A stretch of DNA of 64,000 nucleotides from NCBI GenBank assembly GCA_965220715.1, contig OZ244843.1, positions 5,146,001 through 5,210,000 on the forward strand, in the 5' to 3' direction. The stretch comes from Bin5 sp965220715 (GTDB taxonomy: Bacteria > Chloroflexota > Anaerolineae > Caldilineales > Caldilineaceae). Positions within the stretch are counted from its first letter, which is position 1; every line of letters begins with the position of its first letter. The position numbers and the translations under genes are program-made. This document shows positions 9,938 to 17,382 of the stretch, piece by piece. The notes beneath the pieces are model-generated. The model worked only from the letters and a program-made list of their open reading frames with translations, did not search any database and was not told the DNA's origin.

Positions 9938-9966
9938 GGTGGCCAGGATGATGAATTCTGGTCACC
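9938..9966. repeat. GTGGCCAG-type hairpin after binding-protein gene
   Basis: GGTGGCCAG (9938-9946) pairs with CTGGTCACC (9958-9966), with one G-U wobble, across an 11-base loop. It sits 24 bases after the binding-protein stop. The rest of the spacer to 10133 is pyrimidine-rich, and I see no gene in it. Confidence 0.5.
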
Positions 9967-10133
9967 GGCAACTGCAAATCTCTGTGAACAGAGAGACTGT
10001 CTGAACTGTGATTAGTGAGATTGTGGGATGGGCTGTGATCTACTTCCCCAACCTGCTTCTCACTTCTCCCAGTTGACTCCTCTCTCCTCGCCCCTTGCTA
10101 CTCACACCTTACTCCTCATTTCTTTGACTACAG

Positions 10134-11057
10134 ATGAACGTTCTGGTTACTGGCGGCAGCGGAAAAATCGGAGGGTACGTGCTCCGTGAACTCCTGTCCG
10201 CCGGCTACACGGTGTCAAACTACAGCCAGACAGCCCCGCTGGTCGCAGGGGTCCGGCATATCCACGGCGACATCACCGACCTGGAGCGGATGCGGGAGGC
10301 ATGTCAGAATCACGATGCCATCATCCATCTGGCGGCGGTGCCGGGGCCTGGGATCTCCACGCCGGAGCGGCTGATGTATGTCAACGACCGGGGAACTTAT
10401 ACCGTTCTAGAGGCCGCGGTGAGTGCGGGTGCGCAAAAGGTGATCTTCGGCTCTTCCAAGGAGGCCATGAATACCGATTACAGTCGGCGTGACACGCCGC
10501 CGCGCTACCTTCCCATTGACGAAGAACACCCGACCGAGCCGCGCAACGAATACGGCATCAGCAAGCTGATCAACGAGATCACCTGTCAGCGTTACACGGA
10601 GAGCTACGGCATTCAGACCATCAGCCTGCGCATTAATCACAACTGGTACCTCGACAGAGCCGGTGTCGAAGTCGCGGTGCAAGCAGGGTGGAACCGGGAG
10701 CGAACAGTGGAGGAGCAGTGGGAGGGATACCGGCGTTACATTACCGACCCTGCCATTGGGCGCTCCAACCTGTGGACCGTCACCGATGCGCGAGACGCGG
10801 CGCGGGCGTTCAGGCTGGCGCTGGAGAACGAAGACATCGCACATGAGGTCTTCCTAATCAACGGCGCGGACACCTGTTCGCTGTTGGAGTCCTCGACGCT
10901 TGCTGCGCGCTACTATGAAAACGTGCCCCAACGAGGACCTTTGTCCAGCTTTGAAAGTTTCGTCTCGACCGAAAAGGCGCGCCGGCTGCTGGGATACGAG
11001 CCCCGTTACACGTGGCGGCAAAGTGAATTCCGGGCTTGGATGGAGGAGCAGCCGTGA
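10134..11057 (+). CDS. NAD(P)-dependent sugar epimerase/dehydratase, extended SDR
   Basis: The Rossmann motif TGGSGKIG is at residues 6-13, the catalytic YGISK near 140-144, with a preceding FGSSKE strand. This fits extended short-chain dehydrogenases such as UDP-sugar 4-epimerases and uronate dehydrogenases. At 307 residues it has normal length. Being within a sugar-import operon, it probably acts on a free or nucleotide-linked sugar; the substrate cannot be read from sequence. Its stop codon overlaps the GTG start of the next permease, so translation is coupled. Confidence 0.88.
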   Translation: MNVLVTGGSGKIGGYVLRELLSAGYTVSNYSQTAPLVAGVRHIHGDITDLERMREACQNHDAIIHLAAVPGPGISTPERLMYVNDRGTYTVLEAAVSAGAQKVIFGSSKEAMNTDYSRRDTPPRYLPIDEEHPTEPRNEYGISKLINEITCQRYTESYGIQTISLRINHNWYLDRAGVEVAVQAGWNRERTVEEQWEGYRRYITDPAIGRSNLWTVTDARDAARAFRLALENEDIAHEVFLINGADTCSLLESSTLAARYYENVPQRGPLSSFESFVSTEKARRLLGYEPRYTWRQSEFRAWMEEQP

Positions 11058-11989
11058 GCGCAGCCACCCCTGCCGCTGCCGGAGGCGCCAGACGCCGGAT
11101 GTCCCGGCTGCGCCTGCGCGAAGCGATTGACGGCTACATCTGCATCGCCCCCTGGGTGCTGGGCTTCATCGTCTTCACTGCTTTCCCCATTGTCGCCTCC
11201 TTCTTGCTCTCCTTCAGCCGCTACACAATCCTCGATCCGCCCCGCTTCATCGGCCTGGACAACTACGGCAAGATGCTGAGCGGAGACCCCCTTTTCTGGC
11301 AATCGCTCAAAGTGACGGTGATCTATACGGCGATTCTGGTTCCGCTCGGCACGATAGGCGGATATATGCTGGCCCTGCTGCTTAATCAGGCCGTGAAGGG
11401 GGTTGGCTTTTTCCGCACCGTCTTCTACCTGCCGGTGGTTACACCGGCCATTGCCACCTCCTTCCTGTTCGCCTGGATGCTCAACCCGGAGATTGGGCTG
11501 GTCAACAACTTTCTGGCCAGCATCGACATCGAGGGACCGCAGTGGTTCGCCTCGCGCGAATGGGTAATACCAAGTTTCATCATTATGAGCCTGTGGGGGT
11601 TGGGCGGCAACATGATCCTGTATCTCGCCGGTCTGCAAGGCGTGCCGGCCGTCCTATACGAAGCGGCGATGCTCGACGGCGCCGGCGCGTGGGCCAAATT
11701 TCGCAATGTGACCCTGCCGATGACCTCGCCCGTCATCTTCTTCACCTTTCTGACCGGAATGATCGGCACTTTCCAGGTGTTCACGGGCGCCTATGTCATC
11801 ACGAGAGGCGGCCCGGCTGACGCTTCACTCTTCTACATTCTCTATCTCTATCAGAATGCCTGGAACTACCTCAAGATGGGCTACGCGGCCGGCCTGGCTT
11901 GGGTACTGTTCGCAATCATATTTGTGTTGACACTTATTTCGCTGCGCGTTTCGGGACGGTATGTCTACTACGAAGGCGCGGTCAGGTAG
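11054..11989 (+). CDS. Sugar ABC transporter permease, MalF/UgpA type
   Basis: I place the start at GTG 11054, which overlaps the epimerase stop (GTGA) and is preceded by GGAGGA. An in-frame TTG at 11036 would lie deeper in the epimerase gene. The 311-residue product has about six membrane spans and an EAA loop (VLYEAAMLDGAGAWAKFRNV). It should form the channel with the product of 12034 for the binding protein at 8514. Confidence 0.92.
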   Translation: MSAATPAAAGGARRRMSRLRLREAIDGYICIAPWVLGFIVFTAFPIVASFLLSFSRYTILDPPRFIGLDNYGKMLSGDPLFWQSLKVTVIYTAILVPLGTIGGYMLALLLNQAVKGVGFFRTVFYLPVVTPAIATSFLFAWMLNPEIGLVNNFLASIDIEGPQWFASREWVIPSFIIMSLWGLGGNMILYLAGLQGVPAVLYEAAMLDGAGAWAKFRNVTLPMTSPVIFFTFLTGMIGTFQVFTGAYVITRGGPADASLFYILYLYQNAWNYLKMGYAAGLAWVLFAIIFVLTLISLRVSGRYVYYEGAVR

Positions 11990-12033
11990 TCTTCAGCGGG
12001 CTTGATTTGAAAGATAGGTGAGGCGCGATCGCG

Positions 12034-12948
12034 ATGGCAACGACGACACAATCTAACACAGGAAACGGCCAGATGGGCGGCTGGTTGCAGAGCGTAAGCA
12101 AAAGGCAGCTGGTCAGTCAGGTCCTGGTCTACATCCTGTTGCTTGCCGTCGGCTTCTTGTTGGCGGTCCCCTTCATCTGGCTGATCTCCAGTTCGCTCAA
12201 AACAGAGACCGACGCCTTCGCGATCCCGCCGAGCTTCATCCCCAATCCGGTGCAGTGGAGCAACTACGTTGTGGGTCTGACCGAGTTTCCCTTCGTTCGC
12301 TCCACCATAAACACAATGATCCTTGTGGTGTGGGTCATGGTGGGGACGGTGCTGAGCGCCAGCCTGGTAGCTTATGGCTTCGCGCGCGTGCGCTTCCCTG
12401 GGCGTACCGCCATCTTCATCCTGGTGCTGAGCACGATGATGATTCCTTCGCACGTCACGCTGATCCCGCAGTATCTGCTGTTTCGCGAGCTGGAATGGCT
12501 GGATTCGTTCAAGCCGCTAATCGTACCCAGTTTCTTCGGTGGCGGAGCCTTTTACGTTTTCCTGCTGCGGCAGTTCTTCTTGACGATTCCATTGGACTAC
12601 GATGACGCGGCGCGCATTGACGGTTGCGGCACGTTCTCCGTTTTCTGGCGGATCATCCTGCCGCTATCGAAGCCAGCGCTGGGCACCATGGCCATCTTCA
12701 CCTTCATGAGTCAATGGAACTCCTTCTTCGAGCCGCTGATCTATCTGAACCGTTTTGAGACGCAGCCGCTGGCCGTGGCGCTGACGACGTGGGTGCAGAC
12801 CGCGCACGGCTCCACCTCGATGCACTACGTTCCCTGGGTGGCGATCATGGCCGTTTCGACGCTGATCGCGCTGCCGCCTGTCATGGTCTTCTTCTTTGCC
12901 CAGCGGCACTTCATCCAGGGTGTGGTCGTGAGCGGGATGAAGGGATAG
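12034..12948 (+). CDS. Sugar ABC transporter permease, MalG/UgpE type
   Basis: This is a 304-residue polytopic membrane protein. The EAA loop DYDDAARIDGCGTFSVFW and the C-terminal RHFIQGVVVSGMKG mark it as the MalG-type partner of the permease at 11054. The gap between the two is 44 bases. As with the other CUT1 systems here, no dedicated ATPase gene follows; the next gene is an amidohydrolase. Confidence 0.92.
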   Translation: MATTTQSNTGNGQMGGWLQSVSKRQLVSQVLVYILLLAVGFLLAVPFIWLISSSLKTETDAFAIPPSFIPNPVQWSNYVVGLTEFPFVRSTINTMILVVWVMVGTVLSASLVAYGFARVRFPGRTAIFILVLSTMMIPSHVTLIPQYLLFRELEWLDSFKPLIVPSFFGGGAFYVFLLRQFFLTIPLDYDDAARIDGCGTFSVFWRIILPLSKPALGTMAIFTFMSQWNSFFEPLIYLNRFETQPLAVALTTWVQTAHGSTSMHYVPWVAIMAVSTLIALPPVMVFFFAQRHFIQGVVVSGMKG

Positions 12949-12995
12949 CGAATTGCAACCCATACCTTCTGCAGAATCAGGAGAGGAAAACGCCT

Positions 12996-14084
12996 GTGAT
13001 CATCGACGCCCATTTCCACATCTTTCCCCCGCTCGGCAGAGCATCCGTTGAGGAGGACCCGCTGCAACCGCTACGGATGAAGTTCTGGCAGTATCACATG
13101 CGCGACAGCAGCCGCTTCCGGCGCAAAGCGGATGACAAACCGGTGCCCGAGCCGTTCCTGCAGTGGGACTCGGACGACCTCAACGAGATGCCGGAGGTCA
13201 ACTTTCGCATGGCCGACTTTGGCCGCGCGGAGATCACCGTTGGCGGCGTCGATCACTACATGCAGGCCTATCCCCCAAGCCTGATCAACTGTGAAGCGCC
13301 GCCCGAGCGCATGATCGGCGAGATGGACCTCGTGGGCGTGGACATGGGTGTTCTCCAGCACGACCACATTTACGGTGCGTTGAACGAGTACTATGGAGAG
13401 CAGATGCGGCGCTTTCCCAACCGCTTCATTGGGCTGGCGCAGGTGCGGGAATGGGAGGCGGACAAGCCGGCGGAGCATGAGCGGTTGGAACAGGCGGTCT
13501 GCGAACATGGCCTAAAGGGTCTTTACTTCAGCGTGGAGCCGTTCGCGCTCAGCAACTACGCCGACCACCTGGACGATGCCAAATTTGAGCCTCTGTGGCA
13601 AAAGGTGCAAGCGCTCGGCATTCCCGTCTGGTGGTATTTGCATAGCCGCCACCGCGACCGCTTTGGCGCGTACATGGAACACGTCGCCAAACTCGACCGT
13701 TGGGCCGAGGCGCACCCCGATATCCCCGCCGTGCTCACGCATGGCATCGATACGTTTAGCATGCGTCGCGGCGAGGAGCGCTATGAAATCCCCGATGCGC
13801 TGATGACGTTGCTCAAGCGCCCCAACATGCACGTCGAAGTGCTATTCTGCGCTTTCTGGCCGGAATACCCTTTCCCTGGCGCTCAGGAGATGATCAGGCG
13901 ACTACGCGACGACATCGGCGTTCACAAGCTGATGTGGGGCACGGACATGCCTTACTGTTCCGGCTCCTGGTGTACATACAAGCAGGCTCTGGATTATATA
14001 AGACTGCACTGCGAGTTTCTCTCGGCCGATGAGAAGGCGCTCATCTTGGGAGACAACGCCGCCCGTATGTTCAATCTACTATGA
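12996..14084 (+). CDS. Amidohydrolase-family metal-dependent hydrolase
   Basis: This is a TIM-barrel amidohydrolase (amidohydrolase-2/ACMSD-like). The HxH metal site is at residues 6-8 within DAHFH, a later histidine occurs in LTHGIDT near 249, and the end-of-barrel aspartate is in WGTDMPY near 316. The start is GTG 12996, preceded by CAGGAGAGG. The open frame continues upstream to 12789 but that part overlaps the permease and lacks similarity to the family. Possible roles are lactone, amide or decarboxylase chemistry on a sugar-derived acid. The neighbourhood points to carbohydrate catabolism, but the substrate is unknown. Confidence 0.85.
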   Translation: MIIDAHFHIFPPLGRASVEEDPLQPLRMKFWQYHMRDSSRFRRKADDKPVPEPFLQWDSDDLNEMPEVNFRMADFGRAEITVGGVDHYMQAYPPSLINCEAPPERMIGEMDLVGVDMGVLQHDHIYGALNEYYGEQMRRFPNRFIGLAQVREWEADKPAEHERLEQAVCEHGLKGLYFSVEPFALSNYADHLDDAKFEPLWQKVQALGIPVWWYLHSRHRDRFGAYMEHVAKLDRWAEAHPDIPAVLTHGIDTFSMRRGEERYEIPDALMTLLKRPNMHVEVLFCAFWPEYPFPGAQEMIRRLRDDIGVHKLMWGTDMPYCSGSWCTYKQALDYIRLHCEFLSADEKALILGDNAARMFNLL

Positions 14085-14216
14085 ACAGTGACGGCCCGGC
14101 GCCTGGAACGGAATCCGGCAGATGATATTGCTCCCGTCTGAAGTTAAGACTTTGCGCGCGGTCGATTAATTGGCAAGGAATAGACGCAACCACGCGTCAG
14201 GAAGGAATGACACCAT

Positions 14217-15014
14217 ATGTTGACTGCGGAACAGATCGCCCACTTTGAGACTTTCGGCTTTGTCATCCGGCGACGGTGCTTCTCCTCAAAGGAGATGGAG
14301 AAGATCAGCCGCGCGTTCGACGAAGTGTTGACTGAGGACCGCCAGGGGCAGCCTTTCGCCGGTGAGACGCGGCAGGCGGTACTGGGCTTCATCGAGAAGA
14401 GGCCGCTGCTGAGCGCGCTGGTCGAGGATGATCGCGTTTATGAGCCGCTCGAACAGCTGCTCGGTCCCGGCTTCGTCTGGATCGGTTCCGACGGCAACCT
14501 CTACGTCGGCGACACCGGCTGGCATCCCGACGGCTCGGTTCTCGACTATGGACGCATCAAGGTCGCCTTGTACCTCGACCGGGTGACGAAGGATACAGGC
14601 TGCCTGCGGGTGATCCCCGGTTCGCACCGGCTGCCGCTGCACGACGCGCTCGACCCGCTCAGGCAACAGCGCCACGATCCGGACCACAAAGCGTTTGGCT
14701 CGGACGGCCGCGACATCCCAAGTTTTCCGCTCGAGTCCCAGCCGGGCGATGTAGTTTTCTTTAACCAGAACCTGTGGCATTCTGCGTTCGGCGGCATAAC
14801 GGGGCGGCGCATGTTCACTATGAATTTCGGCGCGCAGCCGTCAAGAGAAAAGGACATCGAGTTTCTGAAGCGGGTTTATCAGGGTAACCTCGGGCACGTG
14901 GAGAAAATGCAGCATACGCAAACAGCCCGCGTGTACGAAGATGCATTCTTGTACAGCGACAGTCCGCGCATCAAGGGCATGGTGGGCAAGCTGGTGGAGT
15001 TAGGATTTAAATAA
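14217..15014 (+). CDS. Phytanoyl-CoA dioxygenase (PhyH) family protein
   Basis: This is an Fe(II)/2-oxoglutarate-dependent oxygenase fold. The metal triad is visible as His103-x-Asp105 in WHPDGS and His188 in LWHSAFGG, with the usual RVIPGSHR between them. At 265 residues it is typical for bacterial PhyH proteins, which hydroxylate varied small substrates. Two relatives in the window (33920 and 35884) share the LTxEQxxxFETFGF-type N-terminus. AGGAA lies about 13 bases before ATG 14217. It ends the operon; 20 bases later the group II intron begins. Confidence 0.9.
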   Translation: MLTAEQIAHFETFGFVIRRRCFSSKEMEKISRAFDEVLTEDRQGQPFAGETRQAVLGFIEKRPLLSALVEDDRVYEPLEQLLGPGFVWIGSDGNLYVGDTGWHPDGSVLDYGRIKVALYLDRVTKDTGCLRVIPGSHRLPLHDALDPLRQQRHDPDHKAFGSDGRDIPSFPLESQPGDVVFFNQNLWHSAFGGITGRRMFTMNFGAQPSREKDIEFLKRVYQGNLGHVEKMQHTQTARVYEDAFLYSDSPRIKGMVGKLVELGFK

Positions 15015-15034
15015 TGGGTAACTACTAAGCCATA

Positions 15035-15732
15035 GTGCGCCATGTCACGGTACATCCGACCGCCTACGTAGTAGGCATGGGAAACAAGATATCCCATAGG
15101 TCATCCACCTTACCCAAATCCGAAAGGAAGAAGGAACAATAGCATGGTGGAAAAGGCGGAGAATGGAATAGCCACGATGAACGTTAGACCGCCAAGACCT
15201 GAACCCTATGATTAAGGCTAGACTGCTTGAATCTTAATCTCCAGTTTGTGTAAATAGTACGCAACTGGGAAACGTGGATGAAACCCAGACCCCAAGAAGA
15301 GAGTCTTGTACTGGAACTCTCTTCAAAGGTTTCAAGTTTATATGGCGCTTGAAACTACTTGTCGAAGGGGAACGGCTCACAAAGAGTGAGAGCAAGGGGA
15401 TAAAAGGGAAATCTAAGGGGTTCTATAATCGGATGTGTACGAAACATGGGATTGCCTAAGTGCCGAGAGGCATAAGGTAACGGAGTCTCCATAGTAGTCT
15501 GAGAGAGGGAAAGCCTCTTACATGGCGAAGGGAGACAGGTGTGTCAGACAGAAAGACAGTGAGGCATGCGTGATGCAAAAAAAGTCGAACCTGTACTTGA
15601 CGTCATCCAGAAAGAACGATAAATGGAACGACACTCTAGAGAGCCGTGTGCGGTGAAAGCCGCAAGCACGGTTCGGCGGGGGGCAGTAGGAAAAGTGCCA
15701 AAAGGCAACTCGCTTGCTGCCTACCCTACTAC
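15035..15732 (+). mobile_element. Group II intron without a reverse transcriptase ORF
   Basis: The 5' end GTGCG at 15035 matches the bacterial group II consensus GUGYG. Near the other end lies a textbook domain V (15641-15674) followed by a domain VI-like hairpin whose 3' strand reads CTGCCTACCCTAC, containing a candidate branch-point A. The 3' boundary is 15729 or 15732. The segment at 15470-15540 (ACGGAGTCTCCATAGTAGTC and GGGAAAGCC) resembles the domain III-IV region of ORF-carrying introns. Yet there is no open frame for a maturase/reverse transcriptase in the roughly 700 bases. It therefore looks like an ORF-less derivative that would need a maturase in trans. Base composition is clearly lower in GC than its neighbours. 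It lies just downstream of the PhyH stop, in non-coding DNA. Confidence 0.88.
15641..15674 (+). ncRNA. Group II intron catalytic domain V
   Basis: This 34-nt segment begins GAGCCGTGTGCGGTGAAAGC and ends AAGCACGGTTC. It folds as a lower stem with the AGC catalytic triad at 15642-15644, a two-base bulge, and an upper stem GCGGU/GCCGC closed by a GAAA tetraloop. This is the most conserved element of group II introns and is intact here, so catalytic competence is possible. Confidence 0.92.
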
Positions 15733-16035
15733 AGTGCCTGTGTGGACCAGACCTTCATTCAAGCCGCCATTCGGGCTATCTCATCGTGTATTCGTTGGCA
15801 GCCGCCACCTTGGTTGAGGCGCACTGCTGGAATCGCGGCATACGGTCGATGAGCGATGGTTTTGGAGGGGGGCGTTGCGGGGGCGCAGCCCCTGCACAAG
15901 GGAGGGCCGAAGGCCCGACCGCCCAAAAAACAGAGAGGGAAGGGAGAGTAAACACCTTCGCTCGCCTCATTCAGGAGCGCAAATCAGTTGTGGCTGCGTA
16001 GTTACAACAATGGAACGAACAAGGAAAGGATGTCA
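15733..16035. other. Gene-free stretch downstream of the intron
   Basis: The 303 bases between the intron 3' end and the gene at 16036 contain no frame that resembles a known protein. The main structure is the GC-rich fold at 15860-15930. A purine-rich AAGGAAAGGA at 16021-16030 provides the ribosome site of the next gene. Confidence 0.6.
15860..15930. repeat. GC-rich multi-hairpin element
   Basis: Two perfect or near-perfect hairpins, GGGGC-GCA-GCCCC (about 15880-15892) and GGGCC-GAA-GGCCC (about 15903-15915), are enclosed by GGGGGGCG and CCGCCC. The block is bordered by TTTT on the left and AAAAAA on the right. The layout is that of a small branched RNA or a bidirectional terminator, and resembles dispersed GC-rich palindromic elements. 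Which it is depends on copy number elsewhere in the genome. Confidence 0.55.
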
Positions 16036-16896
16036 ATGCCAGACCAGACAAGAGCTATTCTGAACGCGGATCCCAGGCTCAGCCGGTTTGATCCGTTGCC
16101 GCGCATCATCTATCACGACGACTTCAACAGCGGCCTGCGGGGCTGGGTCGAGTTAATCGGGAATTACGAAGACAGCCTGGACAGTATGCTGCCCCAGTTC
16201 GCGGATCTGCGGCCGCCGATGCTCAGCAGCGGCACGCACTGGGATACGGGAACGCACGGTGCGATGCAGGGCACGTATGCGATGAAACTTGCTACGCGCG
16301 CCCGCGCCGGTGACATCAGCGTGTCGATCAAGCGGGTAACGTGGCGGCATCGGGGGCCGGTCCGGCTGGAGGCGTACTTCACCTTCAAACCGGAGGCGAG
16401 CGAACTCCAGCTTTCGGTGGACGATGTGCGGGCCGTGGGCGTGCTGTTCGACCTTCAGGATGAGGAGTACCGGTGGATGCCGCACTGGCGTTATGTCAAT
16501 GCGTTGTCGGGCGAGCCGATGCGAAAGTGGCAGTTCAAACGCGAGCGGGAACCGTTTCACGACATAGGGGGCAGGGCAGAGACCGTCTCCCACTTTCACC
16601 TGGCGCCCAGCGGCTGGGAAGACGTGCCTGACTCAGGCCAGATTCTGTGCTACAATGAGGTCGCCACCAAGTTCAACTGGTATTATCTCCGCATGGACCT
16701 GGACTTGGCCAGCCGGCAGATCACGCACCTGCAGTGCAACGACCGCATCCACGATCTGACCGATGTGGGGCCGATGATGATCCCGGCAATGCCCAATCTG
16801 GATTGCATGCTCAACGTCGCATTCTGGGTCGAAACCGATATCGACAAACGGGCCTTTCTCTATGTCGATTCGGTCCTCCTTTCAGGGGAGTGGTAG
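16036..16896 (+). CDS. Unrecognised protein, probable beta-sandwich
   Basis: I do not recognise this 286-residue protein. It has no signal peptide or membrane segment. The sequence is rich in alternating hydrophobic strands and Trp/Tyr (HDDFNSGLRGWVELIGNYED, GTHGAMQGTYAMKLATRA, WHYR-like patches). DDFNSGLxGW and the closing RAFLYVDSVLL recall concanavalin A/laminin-G-like lectin or carbohydrate-binding folds, which is only a suggestion. ATG 16036 follows AAGGAAAGGA at the best spacing; ATG 16030 is an alternative. It is two bases upstream of the small gene at 16899 and in line with an oligopeptide-type importer, so a role in binding or handling the same substrate is plausible. Confidence 0.7.
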   Translation: MPDQTRAILNADPRLSRFDPLPRIIYHDDFNSGLRGWVELIGNYEDSLDSMLPQFADLRPPMLSSGTHWDTGTHGAMQGTYAMKLATRARAGDISVSIKRVTWRHRGPVRLEAYFTFKPEASELQLSVDDVRAVGVLFDLQDEEYRWMPHWRYVNALSGEPMRKWQFKREREPFHDIGGRAETVSHFHLAPSGWEDVPDSGQILCYNEVATKFNWYYLRMDLDLASRQITHLQCNDRIHDLTDVGPMMIPAMPNLDCMLNVAFWVETDIDKRAFLYVDSVLLSGEW

Positions 16897-16898
16897 AG

Positions 16899-17231
16899 AT
16901 GCTGCGCGAGAGTTACACAGCCATTGTGGAACGCAGCCAGGAGTTGCGGGGCAGTTTTGCCACGGAGCCCTACGAATGCGGCTGGGCGGGCGAAGCGATC
17001 TTCTTCGTGCGGATACTGGAGGGCGTGGGCAACCTCGAAGGCGTTACTCTGCATGTCCAGATCTCGGCGGACGGAATACATTGGCGGGATGAGGGGACAA
17101 GCCTGACCCTCAGCGAGGCGGAAGTGGACTTTTGCAAGGTCGGACATTTCGGCAACTGGCTGCGCGTGGCTGGAGCACTCCCCGAAGGAGCCAGCATGAG
17201 GGCGATCATCGCTCTTAGCCTTAAGGCGTAG
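16899..17231 (+). CDS. Unrecognised small protein (110 residues)
   Basis: It starts two bases after the preceding stop, with AGGGGAGTGGTAGAG in front of ATG 16899, so it is co-translated with the gene at 16036. The product is soluble and beta-rich, with VTLHVQISADGIHW, a motif resembling a sugar-binding or F5/8-type beta-sandwich edge. There are no cysteines that would suggest a metal site beyond two isolated ones (ECGW, FCKV). Function unknown; the tight coupling suggests it works with the gene before it. Confidence 0.7.
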   Translation: MLRESYTAIVERSQELRGSFATEPYECGWAGEAIFFVRILEGVGNLEGVTLHVQISADGIHWRDEGTSLTLSEAEVDFCKVGHFGNWLRVAGALPEGASMRAIIALSLKA

Positions 17232-17329
17232 AAAATCTTTCCGTCTAAAGTATTTGACTTCAACGAAGGGGGGACAACCAAAAGAATACACAAGTTACCG
17301 GAGCATTCGTTCGCTGTTCCCGGTTCGAA

Positions 17330-17353
17330 TTGCGCGCCCATAAAGGGGCGCAA
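17330..17353. promoter_or_regulatory. Leader hairpin before binding-protein gene
   Basis: TTGCGCGCCC and GGGGCGCAA face each other across ATAAA, forming a stem with one bulge about 30 bases before ATG 17383. A strong ribosome site AAGGAGGA follows the hairpin. It may protect or tune translation of the binding-protein mRNA. Confidence 0.35.
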
Positions 17354-17382
17354 CGTCAAAACAGCTAAGGAGGACAGACAAA

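Noticed and set aside
12789..12995. N-terminal extension of the amidohydrolase
   Set aside because: It overlaps the permease in another frame, and the HxH motif is expected within the first ten residues, as with GTG 12996.
15274..15459. 61-codon open frame within the group II intron as a remnant maturase
   Set aside because: The translation has no reverse-transcriptase, maturase or HNH motif and is better explained as structured intron RNA.
17315..17345. tRNA T-arm-like GGTTCGAAT
   Set aside because: The flanking bases (TCCCG and TTGCG) cannot pair as a T-stem, and no acceptor, D or anticodon arm is found around it.
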